DNA of 64,000 nucleotides from CAZPQK01 sp964588695 (GTDB lineage: Bacteria; Krumholzibacteriota; Krumholzibacteriia; WVZY01; JAKEHA01), in contig CAZPQK010000001.1 in assembly GCA_964588695.1 (NCBI GenBank), forward strand, positions 1 through 64,000. Direction: 5' to 3'. A program made the position numbers and the translations under genes. The stretch's first letter is position 1. Every line of letters begins with the position of its first letter. Below are positions 54,009 to 63,618 of the stretch, piece after piece. The notes under the pieces were generated by a model, which worked only from the letters and a program-made list of their open reading frames with translations, ran no database searches and was not told the origin of the DNA.

Positions 54009-56501
54009 TTACCGGCGCGACACGCCGTACCCGCCACGCTTGAGGTTGCCGACGCGTTCGCGCAGCTTTTTCTCCAGTGTAATCGGCAGTTCGACGGCGT
54101 CCATTTTTTCGCGTAGCTCGGCTTCCTGTCGGGCTACGTCGGCGTTGGATTCACGATCGCCTTCGGGCTGATACGGGGTTAAATGCAGCAGATGGTGAAG
54201 GATCGACTTGGCTGACTCCTTGTCGGGAATCAATCCCCGCGTATCGGCGTCGGGGTCGAGATGAGAATACGGTGGAAGCGGTGAACCCACGCACGACGGA
54301 CACCCACCCAAGCAGTTACATTGGTTGATGAGGTCAAGCGACGCGCGCAGAATTTCGTCGATGATGTCGTAGGCTTTTAGTGCGAATCCCAACCCGCCGG
54401 GAAACCGATCGTGCACATAGATCCCCGGCGCGTGCGCAGCGGACGAGTCCACCGACGCGCCGACATCGCCGCGATCACACATCGCGAAAAGCGGAATTAC
54501 TTCTTTAAGTACATTTGATATTCCCAGTAAGCCTTCGCGCGGAACCCGCCCCGCTCGTTTGACCAACTCGTAGGCTTCCTTGTGCGGCAGAATCCACATG
54601 CCGGTAGTTAGCAGTTGCAACGGCGGAAGGTCGAGCGCGCCAAAGCCTAGCGAATCCCTGGTGCCGAACTTGATTTTCTTGAACATATACGTAATCGACG
54701 TAACCGAGAGATCCCCCCAATACACATCGCTCCCGCTGATGCGTTTGTTGAGTTCTTCGTTTTCTACCTTAATTTTTACTTCGGTTATCGATTGCGTGTA
54801 GTAGTCGGTGTCTTCTTTTTCCACCGATATGATCTTTTTGGTCAAATCCAGGTCGGTAACAAAGTAGGTCTCGCCGTGGTGAATGTAGACGGCTTCTTTG
54901 TGCAGTTGCTGAAACGCGCCAGGCTCGTCGATAGTGCCGATGACCCGGTTTTTTTGCTTCGGATCGTTACCCACTCCAGTGTCGGTGATGGTATAAACAT
55001 CGTCGGAGATATTGCGAAGTGGCGTGTCCGCCGCCGGATAGTTGGGGCCACTCCAGTAGAACTTATCCCCTTGTTGGCGCACCTGTCGGTCCTCTTCAAG
55101 AATCTTTAAGATTGGACCGCAATAGTCACCGAACATGTCCCAATCGTTTTGCCCAATCGGCAACTCGAAAGCACCGGAACGCATATGCGACAGGACGATG
55201 TGGGGATTAAGCGGATCGATGATCGCGTGTTCCGGCGACCGGCCAAAGAAGTAGTCCGGGTGCTTGACCATGTACTGGTCAATGGGAGAGTCGTAAGGAA
55301 TCAGAAACACCAACGACGGCTGGTTTCCCCGACCGGCGCGACCGGCTTGCTGCCAGGTCGACGCGATAGTTCCCGGATACCCCACCAAAATCGCCGCTTC
55401 CAGTTGACCGATATCGATTCCAAGTTCTAACGCGTTAGTGCTGACGACTCCGCACAGGTCACCGCCAAACAATCGTTGCTCTATCTCGCGCCGCTCTTCG
55501 GGCAGATATCCGCTGCGATACGCATGAATCGATCGCGCACGCGAAGGCGCCTGGCGCTCGAGAAGTTCCTGCGCGTAACGCGTGACCACTTCGGCGACCA
55601 CTCGGGCGCGCACAAAAGAAATCGTCTGATGGCCACGTTGCACCAACTCGGCCAACAGGCGCGCCGCCTCTCCATTGGCGCTGCGACGTTCGACGTTACT
55701 GCCTTCAAAGAACGGCGGATTCCACATGACAAAAGTCTTGGGCCCACGTGGCGACCCGTCGTTGGTGACCGCCTTGACCGACTGACCGGTGAGGCGTTCG
55801 GCCAACTCTTCCGGATTGCGGATGGTTGCCGAGCAGCACACGAACGTTGGCCGCGAACCGTAGTGCGCGCATACCCGGTTTAGTCGGTTCAACACGTGAC
55901 TGACATTGCTTCCGAAGATTCCACGGTATGCATGAATCTCGTCGACCACGACGTAGCGCAATTTACTAAAGAAGGCCGACCAGCTTCCGTGGTTGGGCAG
56001 AATGCCGGAATGCAGCATGTCCGGGTTGGTTAACAACACATTCGCTTCGTTCTTTAGCTTGCGGCGCGCGGTGGGCGGTGTGTCGCCGTCGTATGTCCCC
56101 GTCACCAATGGAAGTCCGGTATCGGCCTGCTGATACCGCTGCAACGTGCGCAGTTGATCCTGGGCCAGGGCTTTCGTGGGATACAGATAAAGCGCGGTAG
56201 TCTCGTGGCCTTCGGCCAGCGACTCCAAAACCGGTGTGTTGTAGCACAAGGTCTTGCCACTAGCGGTGCCGGTAACAATCACAACGTGCTCGCCACGACG
56301 AACGTGATTAATCGCGGTGGCTTGATGGGTGTAAAAGCGCTCGATACCGTCGCTGGCCAGTAGACTACGCATCCGCTCGGAAAGCGGCGCTTCCAGGTCG
56401 GCGAACTCGGCCGCGCGCGGAGAAATTTCTTCGACGTGATGGATCTGGTTGTCGTACCAGTCGGAAGAACGGATATGCTGCAGAAACTTGGCTACGTCCA
56501 C
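54009..56501 (-). CDS. mrfA: MrfA/YprA-like DEAD-box helicase (mitomycin-type repair)
   Basis: 830 residues from GTG 56501, which has GGGGG about seven bases upstream. The frame runs to 56696 but would overlap the sulfatase gene. Helicase core: Walker A region TGTASGKT (about 78-84), VVDEIHAYRGIFG (DEIH, motif II), SATIRNPEEL (motif III), SFVRARV (motif IV) and QQAGRAGRG (motif VI). The C-terminal MrfA/DUF1998 domain has a four-cysteine zinc site in NQCNCLGGCPSC. In Bacillus, MrfA with the nuclease MrfB removes mitomycin adducts. Here the mrfB-like gene is two genes upstream on the same strand. Confidence 0.9.
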   Translation of the reverse strand: MDVAKFLQHIRSSDWYDNQIHHVEEISPRAAEFADLEAPLSERMRSLLASDGIERFYTHQATAINHVRRGEHVVIVTGTASGKTLCYNTPVLESLAEGHETTALYLYPTKALAQDQLRTLQRYQQADTGLPLVTGTYDGDTPPTARRKLKNEANVLLTNPDMLHSGILPNHGSWSAFFSKLRYVVVDEIHAYRGIFGSNVSHVLNRLNRVCAHYGSRPTFVCCSATIRNPEELAERLTGQSVKAVTNDGSPRGPKTFVMWNPPFFEGSNVERRSANGEAARLLAELVQRGHQTISFVRARVVAEVVTRYAQELLERQAPSRARSIHAYRSGYLPEERREIEQRLFGGDLCGVVSTNALELGIDIGQLEAAILVGYPGTIASTWQQAGRAGRGNQPSLVFLIPYDSPIDQYMVKHPDYFFGRSPEHAIIDPLNPHIVLSHMRSGAFELPIGQNDWDMFGDYCGPILKILEEDRQVRQQGDKFYWSGPNYPAADTPLRNISDDVYTITDTGVGNDPKQKNRVIGTIDEPGAFQQLHKEAVYIHHGETYFVTDLDLTKKIISVEKEDTDYYTQSITEVKIKVENEELNKRISGSDVYWGDLSVTSITYMFKKIKFGTRDSLGFGALDLPPLQLLTTGMWILPHKEAYELVKRAGRVPREGLLGISNVLKEVIPLFAMCDRGDVGASVDSSAAHAPGIYVHDRFPGGLGFALKAYDIIDEILRASLDLINQCNCLGGCPSCVGSPLPPYSHLDPDADTRGLIPDKESAKSILHHLLHLTPYQPEGDRESNADVARQEAELREKMDAVELPITLEKKLRERVGNLKRGGYGVSRR

Positions 56502-56605
56502 CCACAACCCCCAAAGGAAAAAGACGTGACTGAGAACACCGCCGGGCGCGGTGTTTTGCCAACTATGTCCAGAGCACGCCGTTTGTCGCGTGGCGACGCG
56601 ACTTA

Positions 56606-58441
56606 CTATAGATAACCCAAGGCTTTGAGTTTCTCCATAGTTTTCTTGTCGATCGCGCCCGCTTCGTGGCCCGATCGCGCCCAACCAGCGACCCACTTAA
56701 GCAGGTCGGTTTCCATTTGCGTGTACACCGCGGGAAGCGAATCGGCGAGATCGTGGTGATATTCGGGGTCGGCGACGCGGTCATAGAGTGCCCCGCGATT
56801 GCGGTCGACGCTGTGGATAAGGGCGTATCGTTGATCGGTTAACGACAGTAGGCGCTCGCCGGTGTCAACGCGGACAACCCCTGAGACAGTCGTATATTGC
56901 GCCGCCGGTGTTCCCAATAAGTTGCGACTATCCGGGTTCTCGCCGGGATCCACGTTGGCGAGCGCAAGCACAGTCGCAAAAACGTCCATTACTGACACTT
57001 CGTCCACAACTCGACCAGGTGTCACCGCATCGATACCCGGCGCCCAAATAATAAGCGGAACGCGGAGCAACTCGGGATAAAGCGTGGTGCCATGCCCAAG
57101 ACCACCGTGCTCCTTGAACTCGTCGCCGTGATCGGCGCACAAAATTATGACGGTGTTGTCCATCATGTCCCGGTCGCGAATCGCTTCCACCAACTGTTTG
57201 AATTTCTCGTCAAAGTAGCGAAGCTCGCCGTCGTAACGGGCGCGGGTGTAAGCGACGGTCTCCGCGGTAACTGTGTCCGCGGCCCCATTAAAGTACACGT
57301 ACCGCCCCGGCTTCTTGGCGAACATGTCGGTGTACGGAGCGGGTGCGCGATAGGGGTTATGCACGTCCATGAAATGCATGTACATAAACAACGGTCGCTG
57401 GCTTTCGGCGGCGAACTGCGCTATCGCGTCCTCGACCGCAAGCCGGGCAGAGCTTACCGAAGAGTCGTCGTAGTGTTCGAAACCCTGGGCAAACCCAAAA
57501 GAGGGTTGCAGCCACGGGTTCGCGACCAGGCCCGACGTTCGGTAGCCCGCGTTACGGAGCTTTTCGGCCAGGGTGTGAATCCCGGCTGGCAGTTTGTGAT
57601 GGACTTCCGATACCCGGGTGACGACATCGAGCTGACCGGAAAAAAGTGTCGCGACCGATGTCTTCGTCCACGATGAATGACTAAACGCGTTTTCGTATAG
57701 GCGACCCGACGCGGCGAACTCATCAATGAACGGGGTCGTGGGTTCCGCGTAACCGTAACAACCCAGCGCGTCGGCGCGAAGCGCATCAACACATACCACC
57801 ACGATGTTTGGGCCCGTCGCTGGGCGATCAATGGTTCGAACGGCAATCGCTGCGGCTAGGGTAACCGCCAGCATGACGCCTGCGAGAATGGCGACCGGTG
57901 TAGCGGTTGCTTTCATAAAGCGCGGCCAAAAGCCGGCCGGCACGCGGCTAAGAGCGCGCGAAAAGACAGTCGCAACCAGAACGGTAGCTACCGCACCGAT
58001 GCCCGCTGTAACCAGCAACCGCTTTTTCTCGACGACATTGGACACCAATTGATGCTCGACGGTTTCTCCGGCGAGCCGCTCGTAGCCCACCTGAACAATG
58101 TCATACGCGGACACTCCCACGAATCGCTGCAACAAAACATCCGCCGCCGCCGCGCCGATCGCAACTCCCAGCGGAATCGACACCAGCCCCACGCTGCGCC
58201 CCACCGGCCAGCCCGCACCGCGAGCCACCGACCAGAGCAATCCTCCGGCCGCGGTCACCGCCACAGCGATTGCCAGGAAACGCGTCGTGATCGCGGCAAC
58301 CTGCAGCAGAAACAGCCGATGCATTCCCGCGTCGAGATACCCGTGAGGAGCCACACTAAACTGCACCACAATCGCCGACGCGAGCAGCGCGGCTACGGCA
58401 GCAATCGCCAACCAATAGCGAACCGGTTGCATTATCGCCAT
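56606..58441 (-). CDS. Membrane-bound sulfatase-fold (alkaline phosphatase superfamily) enzyme
   Basis: 611 residues. Five membrane helices in residues 9-205, then a sulfatase-like domain. Metal site residues are visible in VVVCVDALRADALG and LCADHGDEFKEHGG. The nucleophile region, which in true sulfatases is C/S-x-P-x-R, reads SSWTKTSVATLFSG. Thr259 replaces Cys, Pro is Thr and Arg is Val. With five helices and Thr, it may be a phosphotransferase of the LtaS/EptA class rather than a sulfatase. Lies between mrfB and mrfA on the same strand, overlapping the mrfB stop by ten bases. Confidence 0.8.
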   Translation of the reverse strand: MAIMQPVRYWLAIAAVAALLASAIVVQFSVAPHGYLDAGMHRLFLLQVAAITTRFLAIAVAVTAAGGLLWSVARGAGWPVGRSVGLVSIPLGVAIGAAAADVLLQRFVGVSAYDIVQVGYERLAGETVEHQLVSNVVEKKRLLVTAGIGAVATVLVATVFSRALSRVPAGFWPRFMKATATPVAILAGVMLAVTLAAAIAVRTIDRPATGPNIVVVCVDALRADALGCYGYAEPTTPFIDEFAASGRLYENAFSHSSWTKTSVATLFSGQLDVVTRVSEVHHKLPAGIHTLAEKLRNAGYRTSGLVANPWLQPSFGFAQGFEHYDDSSVSSARLAVEDAIAQFAAESQRPLFMYMHFMDVHNPYRAPAPYTDMFAKKPGRYVYFNGAADTVTAETVAYTRARYDGELRYFDEKFKQLVEAIRDRDMMDNTVIILCADHGDEFKEHGGLGHGTTLYPELLRVPLIIWAPGIDAVTPGRVVDEVSVMDVFATVLALANVDPGENPDSRNLLGTPAAQYTTVSGVVRVDTGERLLSLTDQRYALIHSVDRNRGALYDRVADPEYHHDLADSLPAVYTQMETDLLKWVAGWARSGHEAGAIDKKTMEKLKALGYL

Positions 58442-59547
58442 CTCCGCAGTCGTCGGCGCAAGCGGTCTAAAACTTTCTCGTGAACTGAGTGTGGTTGCAC
58501 AGGCGATGGCTCGGCTAGAGGTGGTTTTTTGTCCTGTAGTTGCAGGTGAGGGTCGCCAGGCGGTTGTAATGCACCTTCGGTAACTCCTAGTGGTTCGCCC
58601 GACGCCAAACGATTGAGAATGACAACCATTGTGAACACGTCCATGCAGTTGTGATAGGTTGCGTTCTCCATCAACTGAGCATCCTGGCTGTGAACGAAAT
58701 CGTGGTACGCCTCGGGAATGTAACGGCTGGGGATGTCGCCGTCACGCCCCACGCCGCGAAGGTGCTTTTCGACCGTCACCAGCCTACGGTTGGGAAGGAT
58801 TCCTTGAAACGCCTTGCGCGCGGCATGTAGCAAATCAAGCGACAGCCCGGTGGGAGCGGGTTGCAAGCGATGATAACCACAGCGAGCGGCAACAAATGGC
58901 AAATCGAAAGACAAACCGTTGTAGGTAACCACCGTTCCAAATCGATGCAACATATCGGCGGTGTATGCGACCACCGTCTCTTCTTCGGCGTAGTCACGCG
59001 CAAACAATTGCTCGCTAACCAGGCGTCCGTCTTGCAGGTACATGATTCCAGACAGAAACATGTACGCGTTCCCCACCAGGCCCGTGGTTTCCAGGTCAAA
59101 AAACAAAATATCGGCGGGGTCGACTTCGTTGGAACCCGGTGACCCGCGACGAATATCACTACCCGTGTTCAAATCAAACGCGACTGCGGTCGCACTGTCC
59201 GGCCAGCGCCGCAGCGATGCCAGCAGCTTGGCTTCGGCTTCTGCGTCTGGATCGATCTCGACGCCGACCTGCCGCAGTCGCCATAGCGTCTTGCCACCAA
59301 ACCGAATTTCCTCGCCCGGCACCGCTTCGGCCAACGACTTGGGCGCCGTCTTGAAATCATCCAGCGTCAGAAAGCGCTCCGACCGTCGTGGCCGTTCGTC
59401 GGGAACGTTTGCCAGTTCACTCGCGCGCGATACCACGCCGGAGCGCACCAACTCGCCAACCGCGTCGCGGGTGGCATTGGCGTCGCGCAAGCTGCGTGCA
59501 CGTTGCTTGATCCGGTCGAGCCGGTGACGTAAGGAATCGTTGCTCAT
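58432..59547 (-). CDS. mrfB: MrfB/YprB-like DEDDh 3'-5' exonuclease
   Basis: 371 residues from ATG 59547. The frame is open to 59622, but that start gives a basic, unstructured leader. RNase H-like exonuclease fold with ADILFFDLETTGL (catalytic Asp and Glu), TYNGLSFDLPFV (second Asp) and a HNCMDVFTMVVILN segment (final His/Asp). An unassigned region precedes it (about 1-140). It is the YprB-type enzyme that acts with MrfA in Bacillus. The C-terminal tail ends in Arg/Trp-rich RRRLRRWR. Confidence 0.88.
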   Translation of the reverse strand: MSNDSLRHRLDRIKQRARSLRDANATRDAVGELVRSGVVSRASELANVPDERPRRSERFLTLDDFKTAPKSLAEAVPGEEIRFGGKTLWRLRQVGVEIDPDAEAEAKLLASLRRWPDSATAVAFDLNTGSDIRRGSPGSNEVDPADILFFDLETTGLVGNAYMFLSGIMYLQDGRLVSEQLFARDYAEEETVVAYTADMLHRFGTVVTYNGLSFDLPFVAARCGYHRLQPAPTGLSLDLLHAARKAFQGILPNRRLVTVEKHLRGVGRDGDIPSRYIPEAYHDFVHSQDAQLMENATYHNCMDVFTMVVILNRLASGEPLGVTEGALQPPGDPHLQLQDKKPPLAEPSPVQPHSVHEKVLDRLRRRLRRWR

Positions 59548-59622
59548 TGGTTTAAAGCCGGGTAGGGGTCTGCATAGTTTATCGTTGTGGCCCGTTGTCC
59601 GTCTACGGTTTCTCCGCGCCAA

Positions 59623-59651
59623 TGGGCATCATTCTGCCTCTCTGGTATAAT
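59623..59651 (+). promoter_or_regulatory. Sigma-70-type promoter for the M14 carboxypeptidase
   Basis: -35 TGGGCA (59623-59628), 17-base spacer, perfect -10 TATAAT (59646-59651), 52 bases before the ATG at 59704 and 76 bases after the divergent mrfB start. This is the best sigma-70 promoter seen in the window. Confidence 0.72.
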
Positions 59652-59703
59652 GAACGGGCTTGGACTCGCCCGCAATTGCTCCGTCGAATCGAAAGGACAT
59701 TTC

Positions 59704-61983
59704 ATGCGCCCCGCGCTAATCGCTCTCGTCGCGCTCCTGATGGTCGCGTCGCTAAACTCAACCGCTACTGCCGAGACCTCGGTGGTCCGCATCCCGCTGA
59801 AGGGCCCCGGCCAGGTATCCGACCTGGAGGCCCGTGGCGTCGAGATCGTGCACCTGGATCCGCTGCGTGGCCACTTCGACGCAATCGTCAACGACGAGCA
59901 GCTGGCCTACTTGCAGCGCCGAAACTACCCGGTTTCGACCCTCGCGTTTATCGACGATATCCCTCAGCAAAGCCGCCCCTTTGGGCCCGACTACGACGGC
60001 TACCACACCTACCTGGAAACCGACACCGCGCTGACGCTGCTGGCCACCAACTTCCCAAACATCGTGGACGACTTTGTCATGGGCACGAGTTTGGAGGGGC
60101 GCGCGATTCGCGGCATTAAGATTTCCGACAATCCGACAGTCGACGAAGCCGAGGCGGAAGTGCTGATCATGAGCAACCTGCACGCGCGCGAGATCATGAC
60201 TGTCGAAGTGACCTTGGGCCTTGCGGAGTACTTGTGCGCCAACTACGGAAGCGATGCTTTCGTCACCGAGATGGTCGACAACCGCGAGATTTTCATCATT
60301 CCCATGCTCAACCCCGACGGTCACGTATATGTCGAAGACAACAACGGCGGGAGTTCGTTCGGTTGGTGGCGTAAGAACCGTCGCAACAACGGCGACGGCA
60401 GTTTTGGCGTCGACCTGAACCGAAACTTCGGATTCCTATGGGGATTCGACAACGTCGGATCCTCGCCAAACCCGAGCAGTCTTACTTACCGGGGAACAGG
60501 TCCTTTTTCTGAACCCGAGACGGCTGCGTTGGAAGCGTTTGTGGATAGTCGCGAGTTCACCATCTGGCTTTCGTACCACAGCTACGGCGAGTTGCTGTTA
60601 TACCCGTGGGGCTACGACTATCTCTACACCGACGATCACAAGGTTTTCCAAAAACTCGGCGAGATCTTCACCGCGACCAACGGATACCTGGCAGGCAACC
60701 CGGCGTCGGGGGCGATTTATACAACCAATGGCGGTTCCGACGATTGGGGTTATGCCGACACGGCGAGTCGCAACAAGATCTTCGCGTTTACACCCGAAAT
60801 TAACAGCGCGGGCCAGGGTGGTTTCGGACCGGTCGATACAATGATTGCGGCGACGGTCAGCCTTAACCTGGACATGAACCTGAAGGTAATTGAATACGCC
60901 GAAAACCCGTACCGCGTGGTGGGGCCCTGGGTCCCGGCTAACACCACCATTAGCGCCCCGTTTGCGCCCATTCACACGGTCGCGTGGGACGGCCCGAACC
61001 CGGAAGACCCAAACCCCGCAGTGGCTTACGACGTTGAGGTTTGTATCGACCCGCAGAAAACTCCCGACGCGGCCGAAGCTGCCAACGCCAACCTCACGTT
61101 TGACGGCTTTTCTGTATCGGCCGCAAACCCCAACTCGGGCATTAATAGTTATTACTCGGGAATGGGCGACAACCTGCGCCAGTTAATTACTTTCGACCGT
61201 CCGTTCACGGTCGACGCCAGTTGCGATACGTTAACCCTATGGGTTGACTATGAGATCGAAACCGACTGGGACTATGCCTACGTCACGGTAAGCACCGACG
61301 GCGGATGCATCTTCACTCCCATCGCCGGTTCGATTACCACCAACAGCAACCCCAACGGAAGCAATGTCGGCAACGGCATCACCGGGTTTTCCGGAGGCTA
61401 TGTCGAAGGCATTTTTCCGCTAACCGCATTTCTGGGACAGGAAGTTATCGTTCAGATCCAATACATCACCGACGCGTTCGTCGTAGAGTCGGGTATCTTT
61501 GTGGACGACATTTCGTTTGTTCCATCTTGCGGAACGATAAGCACGACGCAGCACGTGGGCGTTACCCAAACGCAGTTTGTTCCCGATCAGATTGGAACCC
61601 ATTGTTACCGGGTTCGCGGAATCGACGCCGAAGATGACGCCGGGGACTGGTCGCCCGCCATCTACTACGACGTCGCCACAATTAGTAGCGCCGACGTTGC
61701 CAAAGTGACGCAGCTAGGCCGCAACTACCCCAACCCGTTCAACCCGATAACGACCATTCCTTACCGCCTGGCGGAAACTGGTCGCGTTAACCTCTCCATT
61801 TACTCTGTGTCCGGCGCGCTGGTCGCAACCCTGGTCGACGACGTAAAGCAAGTCGGTGACCATAGCGCAGTCTGGCGCGGTGCGGACGCATCGGGTCGCC
61901 CCGCGTCGTCGGGAGTGTACTTTTATCGGCTCGCGGTCGCGGGAAAAGTGATTGAGTCGCGCAAGCTCGTCCTTCTCAAGTAG
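59704..61983 (+). CDS. Secreted M14 zinc carboxypeptidase with type IX-like sorting tail
   Basis: 759 residues from ATG 59704 (AAAGGA six bases upstream). The frame is open to 59587, but only this start gives a clean signal peptide (MRPALIALVALLMVASL...ATAE). Metallocarboxypeptidase domain: zinc ligands His160 and Glu163 (HAREI) and His292 (YHSYGE), substrate-site VDLNRNFGF, and catalytic Glu365 (FTPEIN). Residues about 410-640 hold beta-sandwich domains, one resembling an MAM-like/accessory fold. The final ~80 residues (NYPNPFNPIT...GVYFYRLAVAG) are a FlgD-like/type A sorting domain, like the tail of the giant protein at 7257. Probably exported to the cell surface to cleave C-terminal residues. 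Confidence 0.92.
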   Translation: MRPALIALVALLMVASLNSTATAETSVVRIPLKGPGQVSDLEARGVEIVHLDPLRGHFDAIVNDEQLAYLQRRNYPVSTLAFIDDIPQQSRPFGPDYDGYHTYLETDTALTLLATNFPNIVDDFVMGTSLEGRAIRGIKISDNPTVDEAEAEVLIMSNLHAREIMTVEVTLGLAEYLCANYGSDAFVTEMVDNREIFIIPMLNPDGHVYVEDNNGGSSFGWWRKNRRNNGDGSFGVDLNRNFGFLWGFDNVGSSPNPSSLTYRGTGPFSEPETAALEAFVDSREFTIWLSYHSYGELLLYPWGYDYLYTDDHKVFQKLGEIFTATNGYLAGNPASGAIYTTNGGSDDWGYADTASRNKIFAFTPEINSAGQGGFGPVDTMIAATVSLNLDMNLKVIEYAENPYRVVGPWVPANTTISAPFAPIHTVAWDGPNPEDPNPAVAYDVEVCIDPQKTPDAAEAANANLTFDGFSVSAANPNSGINSYYSGMGDNLRQLITFDRPFTVDASCDTLTLWVDYEIETDWDYAYVTVSTDGGCIFTPIAGSITTNSNPNGSNVGNGITGFSGGYVEGIFPLTAFLGQEVIVQIQYITDAFVVESGIFVDDISFVPSCGTISTTQHVGVTQTQFVPDQIGTHCYRVRGIDAEDDAGDWSPAIYYDVATISSADVAKVTQLGRNYPNPFNPITTIPYRLAETGRVNLSIYSVSGALVATLVDDVKQVGDHSAVWRGADASGRPASSGVYFYRLAVAGKVIESRKLVLLK

Positions 61984-62000
61984 CATTTCCGGCCAAAGTT

Positions 62001-62038
62001 CCTGCAGTCGCGGTGTCTTCCGGCACCGCGATTGCAGG
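62001..62038. terminator. Strong hairpin between carboxypeptidase and M23 peptidase genes
   Basis: Arms 62001-62015 and 62024-62038 form a 15-base stem with one G:T pair and an eight-base loop, 18 bases after the stop at 61983. No clear U-run follows on either strand, so its effect on transcription is uncertain. The right arm also contains CGGCACCGCGATTGCA, one base short of a sigma-54 consensus. Confidence 0.55.
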
Positions 62039-62124
62039 GATAAAAAGAAAAGCCTTGATCTGCGGGGCGGCATTGCCGAATATCCCCACAACTGCTTTGT
62101 TGTCACTGGCTTGAGGAAACATTT

Positions 62125-63498
62125 GTGCGTCGCGATCCACTCCGATTAAACCCTGCCATTATGATCGTCGTACTGGCCATCCTGGTATACGCCAGCCGCG
62201 ACACTTTATTGGGGCGTCTGGCACCCGATTCGGTGCAAACCGCGTCCGTCGCACCGCTGGCCTTACTTACGGACACCCAGCCAGAGACGCAGCCACACGA
62301 TACCGCCGCAAAGCAGCCAACCGACCTGCTCCCGGCTTACAGCGCCGAGCCCATACGCGGCCAGGTATCACGTAACAGTTCTATTTATTTAGAGTTACGT
62401 GAACTGGGAGTCCCGCCGGAAGACATTCAAGGCGCGGTAGCCGCATCCCGGTCAAAGCACAATTTAAAATATGTCCGCCCCGGACAGGAGTTCGACCTGT
62501 GGAACACCAGCGGGGTCATGGATTCGCTCTACTTCTACGTCAGCGACGACCGCTTCCTGCGAGTTTGGCGCGACAAACAAACGTTTGTGGCCGCGCTCGA
62601 CACCGTCGCCTACGAGACGGTGTATCGCGTTACCACTGGCACCATCGAGACGTCGCTTTACGAGTCGCTGGTGGCCCAGCAGGCTCCCATCGAGTTGGCA
62701 GACTATATGGCCGAAATCCTCGGCTGGTCGGTGGACTTCTTCAGTGACATTCGCAAGGGTGACACGTACGCCGCGCTGTATCGCGAGCGGGTTTATCCCA
62801 ACGGCCGAAGTTACATGGACGAGCTACTGTCGACGCGTTTGATTAACGCCGGGCAGGAATACCACGCTGTGCTGTTTACGCCGGGTGGCGAAAACTCGGG
62901 TTACTACGATATCGAAGGCAACTCGATGCAGAAGTCATTGCTGCGGTCTCCGGTAAAATACTCCCGAGTGACTTCCAGCTTTAGTTCGCGTCGCTACCAC
63001 CCGGTAACCAAACGCGTGCAACCGCATTACGGCACCGATTACGGAGCCCCCCGCGGCACGCCGATCTTTACCACCGGCGACGGAATTGTTTTGGAAGCCA
63101 CGCGCACCAAAGGCAATGGCAACTACGTCAAGATTAAGCATAACAACACCTACACCACCTACTATCTGCACATGAACGGGTTTGCTAAAGGCGTCCGCAA
63201 AGGAACTCGCGTCAAGCAGGGACAGTTGATCGGCTACGTGGGCGATACCGGTTACGCGCGCGGCACCCACGTGTGCTACCGGGTAAAACGCGGTGGGAGT
63301 TGGGTGAATCCACGTCGACTAAAGTTGCCCGCAAAGAAGCCGGTACCGACGTCCGACATGGAACGTTTTGCCGTCGTCCGCGGGTCTTACTTGCAGCGGA
63401 TGTCAGAGGTTCTTGCTGGCGGCGCCGGCAACCGCACCGTGGCCGTAGAGCAGCCCAACCGTCGGTCTACTCCTCGCCTGATCAGCGGCACGTTCTAA
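62125..63498 (+). CDS. M23-family (LytM-type) peptidase, membrane-anchored
   Basis: 457 residues from GTG 62125 with GAGGAAAC five bases upstream. One N-terminal helix (MIVVLAILVYASRD), a Thr/Gln-rich linker, a LysM/OapA-like middle domain (about 95-270: LKYVRPGQEFDLWN, ETSLYESLVAQQAP), and a LytM domain at about 280-415. Zinc ligands HYGTDYG (His, Asp) and YYLHMN are normal. The last motif, usually H-x-H, reads THVCYRV, with Cys in place of the second His. I recall HVC-type variants in Bacteroidota M23 proteins but cannot verify it here. Likely a cell-wall endopeptidase or its regulator. Confidence 0.87.
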   Translation: MRRDPLRLNPAIMIVVLAILVYASRDTLLGRLAPDSVQTASVAPLALLTDTQPETQPHDTAAKQPTDLLPAYSAEPIRGQVSRNSSIYLELRELGVPPEDIQGAVAASRSKHNLKYVRPGQEFDLWNTSGVMDSLYFYVSDDRFLRVWRDKQTFVAALDTVAYETVYRVTTGTIETSLYESLVAQQAPIELADYMAEILGWSVDFFSDIRKGDTYAALYRERVYPNGRSYMDELLSTRLINAGQEYHAVLFTPGGENSGYYDIEGNSMQKSLLRSPVKYSRVTSSFSSRRYHPVTKRVQPHYGTDYGAPRGTPIFTTGDGIVLEATRTKGNGNYVKIKHNNTYTTYYLHMNGFAKGVRKGTRVKQGQLIGYVGDTGYARGTHVCYRVKRGGSWVNPRRLKLPAKKPVPTSDMERFAVVRGSYLQRMSEVLAGGAGNRTVAVEQPNRRSTPRLISGTF

Positions 63499-63618
63499 CT
63501 TCCCGAAACGTCGGCTGCGCGCCGATCCCCCAGGAAATGCCTAAAGCCCCGAGCCCTCGGTTCCGATACCCACGTAGGCGAGAACATTTCGTGGGTTTCA
63601 ATCATGACAAGGGGCGAC

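Noticed and set aside
56502..56696. Extended start of the MrfA-like helicase
   Set aside because: The extra 65 residues overlap the end of the sulfatase-fold gene and do not resemble helicase N-termini.
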